Position numbers and translations under genes: made by a program
From: Lampropedia aestuarii
GTDB lineage: Bacteria; Pseudomonadota; Gammaproteobacteria; Burkholderiales; Burkholderiaceae_C
Length of the DNA: 64,000 nucleotides
Reading direction: 5' to 3'
NCBI RefSeq assembly: GCF_004803635.1
Contig: NZ_SSWX01000002.1
Coordinates: forward strand, 62,001-126,000
Notes under the pieces: generated by a model
Told to the model about the DNA's origin: nothing
The model's input: the letters and a program-made list of their open reading frames with translations, nothing else
The model's database searches: none
Part shown: piece by piece, positions 63,947-64,000 of the stretch
Layout of the letters: the number at the start of each line of letters is the position of its first letter
How positions within the stretch are numbered: position 1 is the stretch's first letter

Positions 63947-64000
63947 TGTGTCTCTCCTGGTGTCTGGGTCTTGCCAGACCATTGCGCAAAGTTCTTTTGA
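63943..64000 (-). CDS. C-terminal end of phenol hydroxylase P3 (oxygenase) subunit, partial
   Basis: In the frame ending at a TGA that overlaps the P4 ATG (ATGA), the last 18 residues read QKNFAQWSGKTQTPGETQ. The position just before P4 is that of the large oxygenase subunit (DmpN-type) in known operons. Too little sequence is present to confirm this by motif. Confidence 0.5.
   Translation of the reverse strand, partial: QKNFAQWSGKTQTPGETQ

Overview
The window looks like chromosomal DNA of a betaproteobacterium, most likely Comamonadaceae and Comamonas-like. This is inferred from gene content: an xps-ordered type II secretion cluster, a Burkholderiales-type small Trp-rich protein, a Bug-family solute-binding protein, short-form HisG, and a Dmp-type phenol hydroxylase operon. 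No rRNA, tRNA, CRISPR array or prophage was recognised. Most of the window is ordinary, densely packed core genome on both strands.

Layout. 1-4035: the 3' part of selD, a PEBP/YbhB protein, and the leftward moaA-mobB-fdhD group; together these suggest maturation of a Mo/Se formate dehydrogenase encoded elsewhere. 4226-9771: an RnfB-like ferredoxin, an acyltransferase-3 membrane protein, an OmpR-type two-component pair and pyrC; the kinase and pyrC overlap at their 3' ends. 9848-17064: ftsY with a very long perfect hexanucleotide (Ala-Pro) tract, two M16 peptidases, rsmD and an asparaginase. 17389-29419: a complete type II secretion operon in the order E-F-G-H-I-J-K-L-M-N(C-like)-D plus a trailing lipoprotein, closed by a strong terminator.

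29698-31046: a complete IS3-family insertion sequence abutting the 3' remnant of a different IS3-family transposase. 31323-35139: an Mla/Pqi-type lipid ABC transport operon. 35593-42191: hisG-hisD, a LysR regulator, ExoD, a GFA-like protein and an isolated leuB. 42539-46236: an ABC-2 exporter, a BolA/IbaG protein and murA. 46245-49003: a NarL-type two-component operon bracketed by inverted copies of a short dispersed repeat. 49272-54282: an extradiol-dioxygenase-like protein, DoxX, the Trp-rich protein and pepN.

54416-62303: an accessory catabolic locus. A LysR gene is divergent from a five-gene operon encoding AtuA, an AtuA-like small protein, a Bug solute-binding protein and two lipoprotein ester hydrolases. 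62359-64000: the distal end of a phenol hydroxylase operon (P3 tail, P4, P5). The P5 reductase is frameshifted at a ten-base poly-G run.

The points most worth a second look are the 102-copy hexamer in ftsY, the poly-G frameshift in the phenol hydroxylase reductase, the stop-codon-associated dispersed repeat, and the AtuA/hydrolase operon with its three-half-site operator.
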